The notes beneath the pieces were generated by a model that ran no database searches, had not been told where the DNA came from, and saw nothing but the letters and a program-made list of their open reading frames with translations. The position numbers and the translations under genes were made by a program. From Candidatus Omnitrophota bacterium (GTDB lineage Bacteria; Omnitrophota; Gorgyraeia; Zapsychrales; Zapsychraceae), in the NCBI GenBank assembly GCA_016931055.1, contig JAFGFL010000027.1, forward strand, positions 1-40,434: a stretch of DNA of 40,434 nt. Direction: 5' to 3'. Positions within the stretch are counted from its first letter, which is position 1, and every line of letters starts with the position of its first letter. Below, one piece after another: positions 32,754 to 40,434 of the stretch.

Positions 32754-33728
32754 ATGAATATTGGGCCTGTCCAGATCGAGAAACCTATTGCACTGGCGCC
32801 TATGCAGGATGTCACGGACACTGCCTTTAGGTTAATCTGCAAGCGTTTGGGTGCCGATATTGTCTATACCGAATTCACCAGCTGCGAAGCGCTCATCCGC
32901 GATATCCCGAAGGCGGTAAGGAAGATCCAAATCGCTGACGAAGAACGGCCGATCGGCATCCAGCTTTTCGGCGGCGTTGAAGAATCCATGGAAGAAGCCG
33001 CCCAGCGGGCGACAAGCCTTGGCCCGGATATTATTGATATTAACGGTGGGTGCTGGGTCAAAAACCATGTCAGCCGCGGCGAGGGAGCGGCCCTTCTTAA
33101 AGACCTCCCTCATTTTCAGCGCATTGTCCGGTCAACCGTTAGATCAACACATCTTCCTGTCACGGTTAAGACCCGCCTCGGATGGGACTCACGAAGCATT
33201 GTGATCCTTGATGTGGCGAAAATGGTTGAACAGGCAGGCGCGAAGGCCATTACCGTGCATTGCCGTACACGGAGCCAGGCGCATCAGGGTATAGCGGATT
33301 GGCATTGGCTGGAAGAAATCAAGAAGGCCGTTTCGATCCCGGTGATCGGAAACGGGGATATCACAGGCCCTGAGGACGTCAAGCGCATGTTTGAAACAGG
33401 ATGTGATGGCGTCATGATCGGCCGCGGGGCCATGGCAAATCCCTGGATCTTCCGGCAGGCAAAATATTTTCTAAAGACCGGGCAATTTTTACCGGAGCCG
33501 ACCTTAAATGAAAAAATCAACCTTTGTATTGAGCACCTTAAATTGGCAGTTCAATTAAAGGGTATGCGTAACGGAATTATCCCTTTCCGTAAGTATTATC
33601 TAGGGTATCTTAAAGGCGTTCCGAATATCGCCAAACTTCGCCGGGATCTTATGCAGCTGGTCGACCTCAACCAAATCATTGAGCGTCTTCTGCAATTTTC
33701 AGAAATGCGTGCAACAGCAATTCATTAA
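32754..33728 (+). CDS. dusB: tRNA-dihydrouridine synthase, DusB-like
   Basis: A 324-residue flavoenzyme that reduces uridines in the tRNA D-loop. The TIM-barrel N-terminus has PIALAPMQDVTDTAFR; the catalytic cysteine is C100 in DINGGCWVKNHVSRGEGAAL, where DusB usually has GCPVKK, so the Pro is Trp here; VKTRLGWD, the VHCRTRSQAHQG strand, PVIGNGDI and the FMN-phosphate site DGVMIGRGAMANPWIF follow. The helical C-terminus has FRKYYLGYLKG. DusB is the closest match, though DusB and DusC are hard to separate by eye. Ribosome site is poor. The next gene begins 16 bases after its stop. Confidence 0.9.
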   Translation: MNIGPVQIEKPIALAPMQDVTDTAFRLICKRLGADIVYTEFTSCEALIRDIPKAVRKIQIADEERPIGIQLFGGVEESMEEAAQRATSLGPDIIDINGGCWVKNHVSRGEGAALLKDLPHFQRIVRSTVRSTHLPVTVKTRLGWDSRSIVILDVAKMVEQAGAKAITVHCRTRSQAHQGIADWHWLEEIKKAVSIPVIGNGDITGPEDVKRMFETGCDGVMIGRGAMANPWIFRQAKYFLKTGQFLPEPTLNEKINLCIEHLKLAVQLKGMRNGIIPFRKYYLGYLKGVPNIAKLRRDLMQLVDLNQIIERLLQFSEMRATAIH

Positions 33729-33744
33729 ATTGAGAGCAGGTCAT

Positions 33745-35217
33745 ATGGCTGATATCTTAAGAACGATATTAACGCGAAAAACACTTATTTTTTTCTATGT
33801 TATATTACTGCTCATAGCAAATAATGTATTCGCTGCGGTCATCGACTTGAATTCCGGAGATATTGTCGGCGGGGTCATTGTCGAACGGACAGATGAATGG
33901 ATTAAAATCGATACCGGGATCGGCATCCCCATCACTTATTATTTGGACGAAATTAAGGCTATTGACGGTGTGCCGGTGAATTCTCCTGAAAATGTTGATG
34001 CGGCTCAAGCTGTTGCTTCTTTGGAAATAACAGAAGCGCCCGGGCAAACGGATGAATCAAATGCAGCAGTGGCACCAGAAATGCCTGAAACCGAAAAAAT
34101 AACACAAGTCAATGAAGCCTTGAAAGCAATCGAAGCAACGAATGGCGGCGGCACAGATGAAGCATTAGTGCCCGGTGAAACGGTTGAAGCTGTTGAAACA
34201 TCTGCTGGTGTGGAAGAACAAAATGTTAATGTAGCGGCAGAAGCGCCAAAAGTTGAAGAAAGCATACCAATAGTTGAAAAGCCGGGACCAGGGGTAGAAA
34301 CTGAACAGGCGATAGAAACAAAAGAGGTCATCGAAGAAAGAGATATCGCAATCACAGCTAGAGCTATTGAATTTGAAGGAACGCCACAAGCATTGGAAGC
34401 GCCGGAAACGGCAGAAGACACAAATATTACGATAACAACAGAAGCCGATGAAGTAAAGGAACCTGCTGAATTAAATGTGCCGGACATTGAAACAGATAAA
34501 TCGGAAAGTAATGAAAACCGGTTTGTTCCAGTGGCGCCATCCAAAAAAGATACGGCGACTCTTGAAGGAATTGACGTATTTCAAGAACAGGCTTCCCCCC
34601 TGGCGATTAAGCCGAAAGAGGCGCCCTCGCAAACTATCGCTCTTGTGACCGATGAACGCATTGGCCAACAACTTATTTTTAATGCTGATTATACCGAGGG
34701 ATCCGGAGAATTTGTTCAAAACACGACACAACCTGAAAATGAATCAAATAAGAATTTGGTTCAAGAAATTACGGAACATTTCGGTAAATACGCCGGCCGT
34801 TTTAATGAAACGAAAGAGGGCATCCGAAAGAAGTGGCCCTTTATCAAAGAAAAGCTTTATTCGATACCGGTCAAAATAAGGCGCGGCATTTTGATCCTCC
34901 TGACCTCATTTATGGCCGTTATGTATGTATTAATTTTCTTTCCGCTGATGAAAATTGCCCAAAAACTCCAAAGGAAATACAGTTGGCTGATCTGGGTCCC
35001 CATTGCTCAAATTCTTTATTTTGTTTATATGGCCAAACGGCCTGTTTGGTTGGCGATCTTGTTCCTCATCCCGCTTCTGAATGTTTTTATTCCATTGATT
35101 TTCTTTATGGATCTCCTCAAGCTGCTTGAAAAACCGCGCTGGTTAATCCTGTTTATTATCATCCCGGGTGTTAATATTTTTACGCTCTGGTATCTGGCCA
35201 TTTCGAAATCGGCTTAA
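33745..35217 (+). CDS. membrane protein with signal peptide, acidic low-complexity linker and DUF5684-like C-terminus
   Basis: A 490-residue protein of modular look. The N-terminus is a signal sequence (hydrophobic 13-29, likely cut after VFA). Residues 31-75 form a small beta unit with VIDLNSGDIVGGVIVERTDE and ITYYLDEIKAIDG. Residues about 80-330 are a Glu/Ala/Pro/Thr-rich linker with repeated E-T/A-E segments. The C-terminal 120 residues hold about four helices with SWLIWVPIAQILYFVYMAKR, LIPLLNVFIPLIFFMDLLKL and IIIPGVNIFTLWYLA, recalling DUF5684 proteins. The frame is open from 33679 inside dusB, but the ATG at 33745 has a ribosome site and makes the signal peptide sensible. No function known. 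Confidence 0.7.
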   Translation: MADILRTILTRKTLIFFYVILLLIANNVFAAVIDLNSGDIVGGVIVERTDEWIKIDTGIGIPITYYLDEIKAIDGVPVNSPENVDAAQAVASLEITEAPGQTDESNAAVAPEMPETEKITQVNEALKAIEATNGGGTDEALVPGETVEAVETSAGVEEQNVNVAAEAPKVEESIPIVEKPGPGVETEQAIETKEVIEERDIAITARAIEFEGTPQALEAPETAEDTNITITTEADEVKEPAELNVPDIETDKSESNENRFVPVAPSKKDTATLEGIDVFQEQASPLAIKPKEAPSQTIALVTDERIGQQLIFNADYTEGSGEFVQNTTQPENESNKNLVQEITEHFGKYAGRFNETKEGIRKKWPFIKEKLYSIPVKIRRGILILLTSFMAVMYVLIFFPLMKIAQKLQRKYSWLIWVPIAQILYFVYMAKRPVWLAILFLIPLLNVFIPLIFFMDLLKLLEKPRWLILFIIIPGVNIFTLWYLAISKSA

Positions 35218-35295
35218 ATCAAGGAGAATTCACAGCTGGTTTAGGGCGTAAGCTAAGCTTCCTTTGTTCGACTAACAAACGGAGGGGATTTCGTC

Positions 35296-35324
35296 TCGAC
35301 ATTTTAATCAAATTGTTGCATAAT
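35296..35324 (+). promoter_or_regulatory. promoter of the glutathione operon
   Basis: TCGACA (35296-35301), a 17-base spacer and CATAAT (35319-35324), each 5 of 6 to consensus, about 25 bases before the gshA start codon. No terminator is evident before it. Confidence 0.45.
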
Positions 35325-35349
35325 AACATCCTCAAAACGAGGCCGGAAA

Positions 35350-36630
35350 ATGGAAATATTAAATACGACAAATACAATTTCGCTTCTCTTTGAACGAGTA
35401 AAGGACAAACAAGAGGAAATCCACCGCTGGTTGGATTCGCATGAAGGTGCCAAAGATCTCCCCCTTTATTCTTCCGTAGATATCCGGGACGCCGGTTTTA
35501 AAGTTTCCGTAGTTGATACGAACATTTTCCCCGCCGGCTTCAATAACCTGTGTGAGCATGGATTAAAGGATTCTGAATCGTTGATACGCACAGCCATCAA
35601 TAAGCGCGCAGCAAATTGCAAAGATATCCTGATCATCGCTGAAGAACATACGCGCAATGCCTGGTATTTGGAGAACATCCGCATCTTGCAACAGATCATC
35701 GAACGTGCCGGTTTTCGTGTCCGTATTGCAACATTCTTGAATGTCCAGCCGGCTTTCTACGAAACGGCCAAGTGTATCGAACTGGAAACCGCGACTGGCG
35801 CCTTGGTCAAAATATATTGTGTCCGTAAGGTCCTGGAAGAGTTTCAAGCCGGCCGGGAACGTATTGACCTGATCATCCTGAACAATGATCTGACAACGGG
35901 CATTCCGGAAATTTTAAAGAATTCGTCGGTCCCCGTGTACCCTTCCCTTCAAGCCGGATGGCATTCGCGGTCCAAAAGACGGCATTTTGATTATACGCGG
36001 GATTTGATATGTGAATTTGCCAGGATCCTTGAGGTTGATCCGTGGCTGGTTTCCTGCTTGCATAATGTGGCCGATAAAGTTGACATTAATGTTGAATCAG
36101 ACCGTCAAAAGTTAATGGATTCGGCGTCAGATCTTTTCAACCGCATCAGGGTAAAATACCAGGAACATCGCATCGGCGAAAAGCCCTATATTTTTGTCAA
36201 AGCGGATTCCGGAACCTATGGAATGGGTGTTTTACCAATTGAGGATCCTCATGACATCATGACCCTAAACCATAGAAACCGCAATAAACTGCATATGGGC
36301 AAGAACGGCCAGCTGATCGACCGCTATCTGCTGCAAGAAGGGGTCCCGACAATCTATAATATCGACCAGGAGGTCAGCGAAGTGTGTATTTACCAGATTG
36401 AAAATAACTTGGTCGGAGGGTTTTACCGTTCGCATATTTCCAAGGGGCAGCGCGACAATCTTAATAGCCAGGGCATGGTATTTAAGAAGATGTGCCCGCA
36501 TTTGAGCAAATATGGCGATTGCGGGGTCCATCATGATATCAATATTTTCGATTTCTACCGTATTTTAGCCCGCATTGCCGGCATCGCAGCCCACCGTGAA
36601 ATTATCCAGCTAGAGGCTACCCTAAAATGA
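35350..36630 (+). CDS. gshA: glutamate-cysteine ligase, PF08886 GshA type
   Basis: A 426-residue enzyme making gamma-glutamylcysteine, the first step of glutathione synthesis. It matches the PF08886 GshA family, a different lineage from the E. coli enzyme: PLYSSVDIRDAGFKVSVVDT followed by NIFPAGFNNL near residues 38-68, a middle domain with IIAEEHTRNAWYLENI, and the ATP-grasp-like PYIFVKADSGTYGMGVLPIE near 278-297. The stop overlaps the gshB start by 4 bases (ATGA at 36627-36630), so the two are translationally coupled. This family is best known from Proteobacteria, so horizontal transfer is possible. Confidence 0.87.
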   Translation: MEILNTTNTISLLFERVKDKQEEIHRWLDSHEGAKDLPLYSSVDIRDAGFKVSVVDTNIFPAGFNNLCEHGLKDSESLIRTAINKRAANCKDILIIAEEHTRNAWYLENIRILQQIIERAGFRVRIATFLNVQPAFYETAKCIELETATGALVKIYCVRKVLEEFQAGRERIDLIILNNDLTTGIPEILKNSSVPVYPSLQAGWHSRSKRRHFDYTRDLICEFARILEVDPWLVSCLHNVADKVDINVESDRQKLMDSASDLFNRIRVKYQEHRIGEKPYIFVKADSGTYGMGVLPIEDPHDIMTLNHRNRNKLHMGKNGQLIDRYLLQEGVPTIYNIDQEVSEVCIYQIENNLVGGFYRSHISKGQRDNLNSQGMVFKKMCPHLSKYGDCGVHHDINIFDFYRILARIAGIAAHREIIQLEATLK

Positions 36631-37592
36631 ATTACGTTTTCTTAATGGATCCTCTTAGCAGCGTTGTCGTCAAAAAGGACACCTCCCTCGCTTTGATGGT
36701 CGGCGCCCGTCGCAAAGGGCATAATGTTTACTTTCTACCGAATGGCGGCATTATCCTTAAAAGCGGCAGCCTCCATTTCCGTGTTCTTAAGGTCACGCCA
36801 CAGTATGATGTTAAGCATCCCTTTATTGAAGATACGCCGGCCCTTCTTGACGCGGAAGATGTCCATGTTATTTTTATCCGGACAGACCCTCCCTTTAATG
36901 AAAAATACCTGCGCAATACCTGGCTTCTTGACCTTCTTCCAAAACATATTCCGGTCATCAACACCCCGTCAGGCATCCGGACCGTCAATGAAAAAATATG
37001 GGTGTCCCGATTTACGTCCATTGTCCCAAAAACACTGATCAGCTCAAGCCGGGATGATTTATTGGGCTTTTTAAGGGAAGAAAAAGATATCATTGCCAAG
37101 CCGACCGACAGCTACGGCGGGCAATCGGTTTTTCACATTATGACGGACGGCCAAAATACAAATGTCATTTTGGAAACATTGACGCAGAATTGGCGCAAAG
37201 ACATCATCCTCCAGAAATATATCCCGGATTCACTGGAGGGCGACAAGCGTATCCTGCTTCTTGACGGAAAACCGTTGGGGGCTGTTTTGCGCCTTCATTC
37301 GGAAGATGACCACCGGAATAATTTTTTCTCTGGCGGAAAGCCGTTAGCCGTAAAGATCAACCGCCGCGACCAGGAAATTATTGATGTCATTAAGCCGGAG
37401 CTCAAAAAACTCGGGCTCTATTTTGTGGGCATCGATATAATCGGGGATTATCTGATCGAAGTGAACGTTACCTCTCCTACCTGTCTTCAGGAGATGAACC
37501 AGTTATATGATCGGCAGCTTGAATACGATGTGATCTCTTTTTCCGAGGAACTTGTAGAACAATTCATGGCCAGCCGTCAGGCAAACACTTAA
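36627..37592 (+). CDS. gshB: glutathione synthase
   Basis: A 321-residue ATP-grasp ligase adding glycine to gamma-glutamylcysteine. The N-terminus MNYVFLMDPLSSVVVKKDTS and the segment IRTDPPFNEKYLRNTWLLD are typical GshB substrate-domain motifs; the ATP-grasp core has IIAKPTDSYGGQSVF, and the metal and phosphate site is LIEVNVTSPTCLQEMN near the C-terminus. Length is normal for the prokaryotic enzyme (about 315). It overlaps gshA by 4 bases and is followed 15 bases later by a glutaredoxin gene. Together they make and use glutathione. Confidence 0.92.
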   Translation: MNYVFLMDPLSSVVVKKDTSLALMVGARRKGHNVYFLPNGGIILKSGSLHFRVLKVTPQYDVKHPFIEDTPALLDAEDVHVIFIRTDPPFNEKYLRNTWLLDLLPKHIPVINTPSGIRTVNEKIWVSRFTSIVPKTLISSSRDDLLGFLREEKDIIAKPTDSYGGQSVFHIMTDGQNTNVILETLTQNWRKDIILQKYIPDSLEGDKRILLLDGKPLGAVLRLHSEDDHRNNFFSGGKPLAVKINRRDQEIIDVIKPELKKLGLYFVGIDIIGDYLIEVNVTSPTCLQEMNQLYDRQLEYDVISFSEELVEQFMASRQANT

Positions 37593-37607
37593 AAAGGGGT
37601 TCGAGAG

Positions 37608-37850
37608 ATGGAGACGTTGGAATTATTTCACAGACCCATGTGCCCGTATTGCCGGAAAGTGCTCAATTTTGTCGAAGAAAATAATATCCCGTTAGGGCTG
37701 AAAGATGTTTCAGGGAATGCGGAACATTATCAGGAGCTGATGAAAATCGGCGGCAAATCCCAGGTCCCTTGTCTGAGCATTAATGGCAAGGCCCTTTATG
37801 AGTCTGACGATATTATTCAATGGCTGAAGGACAACGGGCAATCAAGCTGA
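37608..37850 (+). CDS. glutaredoxin
   Basis: An 80-residue thioredoxin-fold protein with the dithiol active site C12-P-Y-C15, the VPCLSIN strand with cis-Pro, and YESDDIIQWL at the end, which together fit a classic glutaredoxin. It reduces disulfides with glutathione and lies last in the gshA-gshB operon, which supports the pathway. The C-terminal half YESDDIIQWLKDN also resembles the N-terminal domain of glutathione transferases; no C-terminal GST domain follows. Confidence 0.9.
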   Translation: METLELFHRPMCPYCRKVLNFVEENNIPLGLKDVSGNAEHYQELMKIGGKSQVPCLSINGKALYESDDIIQWLKDNGQSS

Positions 37851-37892
37851 TCTAGGCGGTCGGTTTTTGGTTTATTGCGGGGTCGGTTCATC

Positions 37893-38912
37893 CTAGATAT
37901 ACATCTGTTCAATCCGTGAAGGATCAAGTTTGCTCGCGGTTACTTGCCGGATATGCGCAGGATCACGAACCTGCCAGAAATTCACTGATAATGGGTCAGA
38001 TTCATTATATCGGGAAAACCGTTGAATGAGCCCTGCGGCAATAGACAACACTTCTTCTGATGGGCCCTTCCCTTTCAGCAAAGCAGCCGGCCCGGTCTTT
38101 TCCTCTTCGGCTATGATCATAATGTGATCATTCGGGAACGCATGTTGAATCAATAAATTATTTTCCTGATCATCCCTCCCGACAATCGCCTTAAAATCAT
38201 CATTGATACGAAAGTGCCTCCCCCATTGAAGGACAATGGTCTCCTTATAGTCTTGGTACCCTTGATCAAAAAAATCCTTTAAACGATTTGAAAAATTCTT
38301 GTCGGTTAAGAGGCATCCGCCGGCCGGTTGCGGATATTTGGTAATATGAAGGTCTTCTGCCAACTGGATCTGCGCCTTGCGCGAGCGTCCTGACAGCCCT
38401 AACAATTTATTGCGGTCGATCAATCCTTCGTTTTCCGGTATCGTCGGCTCTAACAATTTCGCGGAAAGAGGACGCAGCAGCCTTCCTTCCAAACCGGATC
38501 TTTTCTCAACCCGTTTCAGGCTTTGGCGGTTTTGGGACATCGGCCGCTGTCCCAACACTTCGCCCGTAAACAGAAAATCGGCGCTGATTTCTCGCATATA
38601 TTTTGCGGCAATCGCAATCATATACGTGTGGCAATCAATACATGGATTAATCGCCGTCCCATACCCATATTTTGGATCTTTGACCATTGTCAGATAATGG
38701 TCATCCAGTTGGATGGTCATGAGACGGATGCCGATTTGCCTGGCCAACTTATTTAATGCGGTGTTACTGCCATACCCCCAAGGCATCCTAAAAAGCACGC
38801 CGTAGACCTTGACCCCTAAATCTTTCACGATCTTTGCGGCAAGGATGCTGTCAAGCCCGCCTGATAGCAAACCCACAGCTTTGACCTGTTTTTTAGATGA
38901 CTGTTTGGTCAT
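37893..38912 (-). CDS. PP-loop ATPase, thiouridylase-like (MnmA/ThiI-related)
   Basis: A 339-residue protein with the PP-loop SGGLDS at 17-22, two early cysteines in NPCIDCHTYM (C91, C94), FTGEVLGQRPMSQNRQSL, and a third cysteine C200 in PQPAGGCLLTD. The order resembles the MnmA-like branch of tRNA-thiolating enzymes, where two cysteines form a disulfide during sulfur transfer, but the length and C-terminal part (about 205-339) differ from true MnmA. Annotated relatives are usually called tRNA 2-thiouridine or 5-methylaminomethyl-2-thiouridylate enzymes without proof. It is convergent with the glutaredoxin gene and divergent from ilvB. Confidence 0.75.
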   Translation of the reverse strand: MTKQSSKKQVKAVGLLSGGLDSILAAKIVKDLGVKVYGVLFRMPWGYGSNTALNKLARQIGIRLMTIQLDDHYLTMVKDPKYGYGTAINPCIDCHTYMIAIAAKYMREISADFLFTGEVLGQRPMSQNRQSLKRVEKRSGLEGRLLRPLSAKLLEPTIPENEGLIDRNKLLGLSGRSRKAQIQLAEDLHITKYPQPAGGCLLTDKNFSNRLKDFFDQGYQDYKETIVLQWGRHFRINDDFKAIVGRDDQENNLLIQHAFPNDHIMIIAEEEKTGPAALLKGKGPSEEVLSIAAGLIQRFSRYNESDPLSVNFWQVRDPAHIRQVTASKLDPSRIEQMYI

Positions 38913-38954
38913 ATGGGAGAATAATATATGATTTTTACTAAGAATACAAGATTA

Positions 38955-38996
38955 TAATGACGTAGGAACAGGCCTAGACTTGTTCTTACATTATTA
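38955..38996. promoter_or_regulatory. stem-loop between the PP-loop gene and ilvB
   Basis: A 16-position inverted repeat, 38955-38970 with 38981-38996, pairs with one mismatch and two G-U pairs around the loop GGCCTAGACT. It lies between two divergent start codons, so an intrinsic terminator is unlikely; an operator or a non-coding RNA are options. It overlaps a TATAAT on the minus strand (38957-38952) that could serve the PP-loop gene, but no good -35 box was found. Confidence 0.4.
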
Positions 38997-39026
38997 CGTT
39001 ATCCATAATTTACATTTAAATAAAAC

Positions 39027-39054
39027 TTGCATAATTTGTGGGCTTTATTATAAT
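39027..39054 (+). promoter_or_regulatory. promoter of ilvB
   Basis: TTGCAT (39027-39032), 16 bases, then a perfect TATAAT (39049-39054), about 58 bases before the ilvB ATG. No leader peptide or T-box-like leader is seen in this short gap. Confidence 0.5.
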
Positions 39055-39112
39055 ATTTGAACTTAACGTTCTGGAAGTATTGGTGTTACATATTTGAGAA
39101 AGCAATTTATCA

Positions 39113-40434
39113 ATGATTAAGAAATCCAAGCCAAAACCTAGCAAGAAACAACCGCAAAAGAAGCAAATGACCGGTGCGGAAGCTCTGGTGAAATGCCTTG
39201 AAAATCATGGGGTCGAATACATTTTCGGGATTCCCGGAGGCTCGGTCATCCCTATTTTTGATGCCCTTGTCAGTTCCAAAATCAAATTTATTTTAGTGCG
39301 CCATGAGCAAGGTGCGACTCACATGGCGGACGGATATGCCCGGGCGACAGGCAAACCCGGTGTGGTTCTTGTAACTAGCGGTCCCGGGGCCACCAATACC
39401 GTCACCGGCGTTATGACCGCCCATATGGATTCCGTGCCAATGATTGTCCTTACCGGGCAAACCATCTCCCCCATGCTGGGCAAGGATGCGTTCCAGGAAG
39501 CTGACATCTTAGGCATTTCCCTGCCGATCGTTAAGCACAGTTATCTTCTGAAAAAGACTAATGACATTCCCAGAATCTTAAATGAGGCTTTTTATATCAC
39601 AAATACGGGCCGGCCAGGGCCTGTTTTGATCGACCTGCCCAAAGATGTCACTTCAGGGCCTTTTACGGGAACTCTGGATTCAAAAATGGATATTCCCGGA
39701 TACACTGTGCCCGCAAAAGGGAATCATAAAGACATTTTAAAAGTCGCGGAGTTGTTTAAAAAGTCCAGGAAACCTCTGTTGTTGATCGGGCACGGAGCCG
39801 TCATTTCAAAAGCAGAACATGCCGTCTGCGCCCTTGCCCATAAATTAAAAGCCCCTGTTGTGAATACGTTGCTTGGGAAAGGCGCGTTCCCGGAAAGTTC
39901 CCCATTGAATTTGGGGATGCTGGGTATGCACGGAACAGCCTACGCGAATAAAGCGCTGATCAATTGCGACCTTATCTGCTCCATCGGCTCCAGGTGGGAT
40001 GACCGCATCAACGGCAATCCGAGCGAATTTTGCCTCGGAGCGAAAAAGATCCACATCGATATTGATGACGCGGAAATCGGCAAAATCGTTCGACCGGACG
40101 TCAGCGTGATCGGCGATGCCAGGCTTATCGTTGAAGAGTTGGTCAAACTTGTTGAGCCGCAGGATACAAGCGAATGGCTGCGTGAGGTTCGATTTTACCG
40201 CAAAGAATTCCCGCTGAAATACAGCAACGACAAAGGATTAACCGCTCAGAAAGTCATTGATGAGCTCTATCAAATGACCCGTGGCAAGGCGACGATTGTC
40301 ACTGACGTGGGGCAGCATCAGATGTGGGCTGCCCAGTTCTGTCTGGTGGAACGCGGAGACAAATGGATCTCCTCCGGCGGCGCGGGAACAATGGGGTACG
40401 GCTTTCCGGCGGCCATCGGCGCGCAGTTCGGCAA
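39113..40434 (+). CDS. ilvB: acetolactate synthase large subunit, partial (runs off right edge)
   Basis: The first 440 codons of a ThDP-dependent enzyme joining two pyruvates (or pyruvate and 2-oxobutyrate) for branched-chain amino-acid synthesis. The N-terminal Pyr domain starts after a lysine-rich extension of about 18 residues (MIKKSKPKPSKKQPQKK) with TGAEALVKCLENHGVEYIFG; the catalytic glutamate is E65 in VRHEQGATHMADGYARATG, followed by TSGPGATN and the FQEADILGIS segment. The middle domain has SRWDDRINGNPSEF and the PP domain begins with VTDVGQHQMWAAQF and GGAGTMGYGFPAAIG at the window end. The family match is strong; the small subunit would lie downstream. The basic extension is unusual. 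Confidence 0.93.
   Translation, partial: MIKKSKPKPSKKQPQKKQMTGAEALVKCLENHGVEYIFGIPGGSVIPIFDALVSSKIKFILVRHEQGATHMADGYARATGKPGVVLVTSGPGATNTVTGVMTAHMDSVPMIVLTGQTISPMLGKDAFQEADILGISLPIVKHSYLLKKTNDIPRILNEAFYITNTGRPGPVLIDLPKDVTSGPFTGTLDSKMDIPGYTVPAKGNHKDILKVAELFKKSRKPLLLIGHGAVISKAEHAVCALAHKLKAPVVNTLLGKGAFPESSPLNLGMLGMHGTAYANKALINCDLICSIGSRWDDRINGNPSEFCLGAKKIHIDIDDAEIGKIVRPDVSVIGDARLIVEELVKLVEPQDTSEWLREVRFYRKEFPLKYSNDKGLTAQKVIDELYQMTRGKATIVTDVGQHQMWAAQFCLVERGDKWISSGGAGTMGYGFPAAIGAQFG

Noticed and set aside
34005-34544. Long Ser/Ala-rich minus-strand open frame of 179 codons
   Set aside because: It is the mirror of the Glu/Ala-rich linker of the plus-strand gene at 33745; the composition follows from the complementary codons.
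37850-37898. Inverted repeat ATCTAGG/CCTAGAT with repeated GGTCGGTT between convergent genes, considered as a bidirectional terminator
   Set aside because: Only 7 pairs with a loop of about 35 bases and no T-run directly after; not enough for a terminator.

Overview
This is a chromosomal segment of a Gram-negative bacterium. It carries a TolC/adaptor/RND efflux set, several proteins with signal peptides, a type IV pilin-like protein and a six-PKD surface protein. The mix (two-domain ThyX-like protein, GTP-dependent PEP carboxykinase, ComEC without a hydrolase domain, ComEA, pseudopilin, secreted proteins of unknown family, moderate GC) suggests an uncultured PVC-superphylum lineage such as Omnitrophota. 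That assignment is inferred from gene content; there is no rRNA in the window. I saw no tRNA, rRNA, CRISPR array, prophage or intact insertion sequence.

Layout. 299-6081 (minus): ion transport block with a cation/proton antiporter fused to a PTS EIIA domain, a CorC/CNNM-type CBS protein and an MgtA-type Mg2+ P-type ATPase. 6149-8084 (minus): comEA-comEC DNA-uptake pair, with ComEC lacking its metallo-beta-lactamase domain. 8366-9067: ExoD-like membrane protein. 9125-15175 (minus): tightly coupled marR-tolC-adaptor-RND-PII-like operon with a strong promoter and an overlapping palindrome. 15416-17086 (plus): NSS sodium symporter with a 34-residue MetS-like partner. 17225-19268 (minus): KtrA/KtrB potassium uptake. 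19436-20890 (minus): CrtI-type desaturase. 21106-21717 (plus): secreted protein of unknown function.

21714-28120 (minus) is a metabolic stretch: pckG, a stand-alone GMP-synthetase-like PP-loop ATPase, a secreted unknown, a tandem ThyX-like protein, the tail of an alcohol dehydrogenase, a stand-alone PCP_red-domain protein and an alpha/beta hydrolase. 28253-32418 (minus) holds the PKD protein, the pseudopilin, a TIR-like (CAP12-type) protein with His in place of the usual Glu, and mtaB. After a 335-base gap containing a long imperfect hairpin come dusB and a signal-peptide/acidic-linker/membrane protein, then a glutathione operon (gshA, gshB, glutaredoxin) at 35350-37850. The window closes with a divergent pair: a thiouridylase-like PP-loop protein and the start of ilvB, which runs off the right edge.

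Working together: the left part handles Mg2+, K+ and Na+/H+ balance and drug or solute efflux; the right part adds thiol redox metabolism, tRNA modification (MtaB, DusB, PP-loop protein) and nucleotide and amino-acid synthesis. The strongest candidates for new biology are the PCP_red/hydrolase pair, the tandem ThyX with complementary degenerate motifs, the TIR-like protein translated with mtaB, and the PII-like subunit at the end of the efflux operon.
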